From Candidatus Nomurabacteria bacterium RIFCSPLOWO2_01_FULL_41_12 (GTDB lineage: Bacteria; Patescibacteriota; Minisyncoccia; Phycocordibacterales; UBA9973): a DNA stretch of 6,819 bases. Under the pieces are notes generated by a model. The model was not told the origin of the DNA. It did not search any database and was given only the letters and a program-made list of their open reading frames with translations. Positions 5,162-6,819 of the stretch are shown here, piece by piece (position 1 is the first letter of the stretch; each line of letters opens with the position of its first letter). The translations under genes were made by a program, and so were the position numbers. The stretch spans positions 1-6,819 of the forward strand of contig MFUY01000018.1 of NCBI GenBank assembly GCA_001787035.1. Direction: 5' to 3'.

Positions 5162-5265
5162 GTGAGTGTGAGACAAAAGTTATTTTGACTGAGTGTATTC
5201 TCACATTTATCGTAAACAACGTATGTGCCGCAAAGAACGCCCTTCGGGGCGTTCTTTGTTTTTTT
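5162..5265 (+). ncRNA. Candidate small RNA of about 100 nt, family unknown
   Basis: A good promoter and a perfect intrinsic terminator frame about 104 nt with no convincing gene. The predicted RNA has a long 5' hairpin: bases 5162-5173 can pair with 5199-5210 (seven Watson-Crick pairs TGTGAGA/TCTCACA extended by A-U and G-U pairs). An inner CAAAA-GTTA-TTTTG hairpin (5174-5187) follows, then a less structured stretch and the terminator stem. It does not match the features I know for 6S, SRP or tmRNA. A leaderless 8-codon GTG frame at 5162 also exists but is unconvincing. The RNA ends 5 nt from the aguA stop on the opposite strand, so read-through would be antisense to aguA. It is divergent from rnpB. 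Confidence 0.5.
5231..5265 (+). terminator. Intrinsic terminator of the candidate small RNA
   Basis: CAAAGAACGCCC (5231-5242), a TTCG loop and GGGCGTTCTTTG (5247-5258) form a perfect 12-bp stem with a stable C(UUCG)G loop, followed by seven T residues. On the minus strand no T-tract follows the stem (GCGGC instead), so it is oriented for a plus-strand transcript and not for aguA. Confidence 0.9.
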
Positions 5266-5270
5266 GTGTC

Positions 5271-6311
5271 CTATGATGCAGGCTGCTGTTGCGTAATACA
5301 ATGGATTGCTCCGCCGCCATAAATTAAATCGCGGCAATCTATGCCCACTACCTTGCGGTTCGGAAAATAGGACCCTATTATTTTTAAGGCCACCTCGTCG
5401 CTAGGGTCGTTGTAAACCGGGGCTAGGATAACTTTGTTGCCAATGTAAAAATTAGTGTAAGATGCGGGGGCCTTGTTTCCGGCTTCAAAAGGCTTATGTT
5501 TGTCGTATTCTAAATGCGGAACTTGCAGTTTAACAAGCTTAAACGGTTTGCCGTTTTGGTCAAAAGCTTTTTCTAAATCATCAAAGTTTTTTTTGAGTAT
5601 CGGATAGTTTTCCTCACTGGGGTCTTCTTCATATGCACAGAGAATTGTGTCAGGGGAAACAAACTTTGCGATGTCGTCTATGTGTCCGTCGGTATGATCG
5701 TTAAATAAACCTTGTTCCAGCCAGACAATGTTTGACGCGCCTAAAAAGTTCTTTAAATTATTTTCAATTTGCTCTTTGGTTAAATCGGGGTTCCTGCCGG
5801 AGCTGAGCAGGCATTGCCGAGTGGCTAGGATTGTCCCCTTTCCATTTTGTTCTATGGAGCCGCCTTCTAATACCATACCGCCTTCTAGCATGGGTGCATT
5901 AATTTCATTTTTGAGATTATAGAATACTTGATTGTCTTTAAGTAGGTCAGGAAATTTTTTACTGTAAGCATCATACTGCCATTTAACCCATGCAAGTTTT
6001 TTTCCCTTAGAATCTATCACGAACATAGGGCCATAATCTCTAAGCCACGCATCTGCATAGTCCGTAGTATGAAAAATTATTTGGGGCAAATTTACTTTAT
6101 TTTGATCCAGCATATAAGACACTTTTTGCTCCATGTCCTTATTTAAAACCAAGAGCAAAACCTGCTCGCTGCCTGAAAGAGCTTTAATAATTTCAACATA
6201 TCTTTCTTCCACTTTCTCAATATGTCCCGGTGGAAAAGTAATCAGGTCATGCGGCCAGGCCATCCAAACCGCCTCGTGTGTTTCCCATTCAGCTGGCATA
6301 ATGAATCTCAT
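5271..6311 (-). CDS. aguA: Agmatine deiminase
   Basis: Hydrolyses agmatine to N-carbamoylputrescine and ammonia in the cytoplasm, the second step of the arginine decarboxylase route. The 346-residue protein has normal family length and the conserved motifs in order: MPAEWETHEAVWMAWPH (5-21), AWLRDYGPMFV (88-98), LEGGSIEQNGKGT (148-160), CLLSSGRNP (167-175), FNDHTDGHIDD (203-213) and GGGAIHCITQQQP (332-344). The nucleophile is Cys338, with His210 and Asp212 as likely partners. Start ATG 6311 is used here, but the in-frame ATG at 6299 (MPAEW, a common family start) is a real alternative; neither has a well-spaced Shine-Dalgarno. Stop is TAG. It follows aguB by 8 bp. There is no terminator oriented for it before rnpB, which lies downstream on the same strand. 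Confidence 0.95.
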   Translation of the reverse strand: MRFIMPAEWETHEAVWMAWPHDLITFPPGHIEKVEERYVEIIKALSGSEQVLLLVLNKDMEQKVSYMLDQNKVNLPQIIFHTTDYADAWLRDYGPMFVIDSKGKKLAWVKWQYDAYSKKFPDLLKDNQVFYNLKNEINAPMLEGGMVLEGGSIEQNGKGTILATRQCLLSSGRNPDLTKEQIENNLKNFLGASNIVWLEQGLFNDHTDGHIDDIAKFVSPDTILCAYEEDPSEENYPILKKNFDDLEKAFDQNGKPFKLVKLQVPHLEYDKHKPFEAGNKAPASYTNFYIGNKVILAPVYNDPSDEVALKIIGSYFPNRKVVGIDCRDLIYGGGAIHCITQQQPAS

Positions 6312-6319
6312 AGAATATA

Positions 6320-6819
6320 TTATTTTCCTAGGGCTTTTTTCATCTTTTGGTAGTGGGCAACTTTTGCGAGTTTTTTGGATTTTTTAATAAATTTATTAGA
6401 AATGAGATTTTTGTAAGTATCCGGACGGCGGTTGCGCAAAAAGCCCCATCCCTCAGAAAGAAATTTATTGTACTCTAAATCAACTTTCTGAACTAAGATT
6501 TCCTCTTTATTACTGCTCCCTCTTTTTAAGACCTTACCCCAAGCATCGCAAACAAAAGACTGCCCCCAAAATCTGCTTCTGCCTTCAGTGCCGACTCTGT
6601 TTGGAGTAGCGACTACGACGCTGTTGGCTATAGCGTGGCCTCGCATACTTGTTTCCCAAGCGTCATGCCAGTCGTTGGGGTGTTTGTAGCCGATAATATC
6701 CGCGATAGCTGTCGGAAAAAAAATTATTTCCGCACCGGCTATCCTAGCCGCTCGGGCGGCCTCGGGGAACCATTGGTCATAGCAAATCAGCACGGCAAAG
6801 GTACCGAATTTTGTTTTAA
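6320..6819 (-). CDS. aguB: N-carbamoylputrescine amidase (N-terminal part beyond window)
   Basis: Nitrilase-superfamily hydrolase that converts N-carbamoylputrescine to putrescine, CO2 and ammonia, the last step of the pathway. The frame is open to the right edge. The GTG at 6793 is internal, because the codons before it give TKFGTFAV, normal family sequence before the nucleophile. The catalytic Cys is in LICYDQWFPEAAR (Cys codon 6784-6782). RGHAIANSVVVATPNRVG, FWGQSFVCDAWGKVL and the late RRPDTY match AguB. The Glu and Lys of the triad lie outside the window. After RRPDTYKNLISN there are about 23 extra Lys-rich residues. Stop is TAA, 8 bp before aguA, so the two form an operon whose promoter lies outside the window. 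Confidence 0.92.
   Translation of the reverse strand, partial: KTKFGTFAVLICYDQWFPEAARAARIAGAEIIFFPTAIADIIGYKHPNDWHDAWETSMRGHAIANSVVVATPNRVGTEGRSRFWGQSFVCDAWGKVLKRGSSNKEEILVQKVDLEYNKFLSEGWGFLRNRRPDTYKNLISNKFIKKSKKLAKVAHYQKMKKALGK

Noticed and set aside
5231..5258. Terminator of aguA
   Set aside because: On the minus strand the stem is followed by GCGGC and not a T-tract, so it is not an intrinsic terminator for aguA.
5224..5274. Small ORF starting ATG 5224 (MCRKERPSG...)
   Set aside because: It is made almost entirely of the terminator hairpin and its T-tract and has no ribosome-binding site.
4789..5322. Long plus-strand open frame across the RNA island
   Set aside because: It overlaps rnpB, both divergent promoters, the small-RNA terminator and the end of aguA, and its translation has no recognisable domain.
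6791..6793. GTG as the start of aguB
   Set aside because: It lies three codons before the catalytic Cys; the frame continues to the window edge with family-like sequence.

Overview
The window looks like a fragment of a small-genome uncultivated bacterium, most likely Patescibacteria (CPR), in or near Parcubacteria. This is inferred from gene content: a phage-tail-like surface protein with a C-terminal S74 chaperone domain and a Pro/Glu-rich tail, a surface protein combining peptidoglycan-binding, IPT-like and Kre9-like domains, short intergenic gaps, and few Shine-Dalgarno sites. The six annotated stop codons are TAA or TAG, and nothing suggests a recoded TGA.

Left third (1-2548): two convergent cell-surface genes. 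The first (+) is cut by the left edge and ends in an S74 domain and a Pro/Glu-rich tail. The second (-) is complete and membrane-anchored. Their stop codons are 9 bp apart, with no room for a terminator.

Regulatory gap (2549-2825): divergent strong promoters for the surface gene and for an arginine decarboxylase. Between them lie a 17-bp inverted repeat over the decarboxylase promoter, a GGGGTAT-type box occurring three times, and an orphan perfect Shine-Dalgarno followed by a 7-codon ORF. The decarboxylase start is so close to its -10 box that the mRNA should be nearly leaderless.

Centre (2826-4740): a compact SpeA-type arginine decarboxylase and a membrane-anchored DUF192 protein, 2 bp apart, ending in a hairpin that can terminate transcription from both sides.

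RNA island (4742-5265): rnpB (class A RNase P RNA) on the minus strand with its own extended -10 promoter. Divergent from it is a plus-strand promoter followed about 70 bp downstream by a perfect terminator. No convincing gene lies between them, so this is a candidate small RNA of about 100 nt.

Right third (5271-6819): aguA (agmatine deiminase) preceded in the same operon by aguB (N-carbamoylputrescine amidase, cut by the right edge), both on the minus strand.

Together SpeA, AguA and AguB make the complete route arginine -> agmatine -> N-carbamoylputrescine -> putrescine. The decarboxylase sits in a separate unit on the opposite strand, with rnpB and the small RNA between. The most interesting signals are the decarboxylase upstream region and the candidate small RNA. 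I did not find a clearly new multi-gene system.
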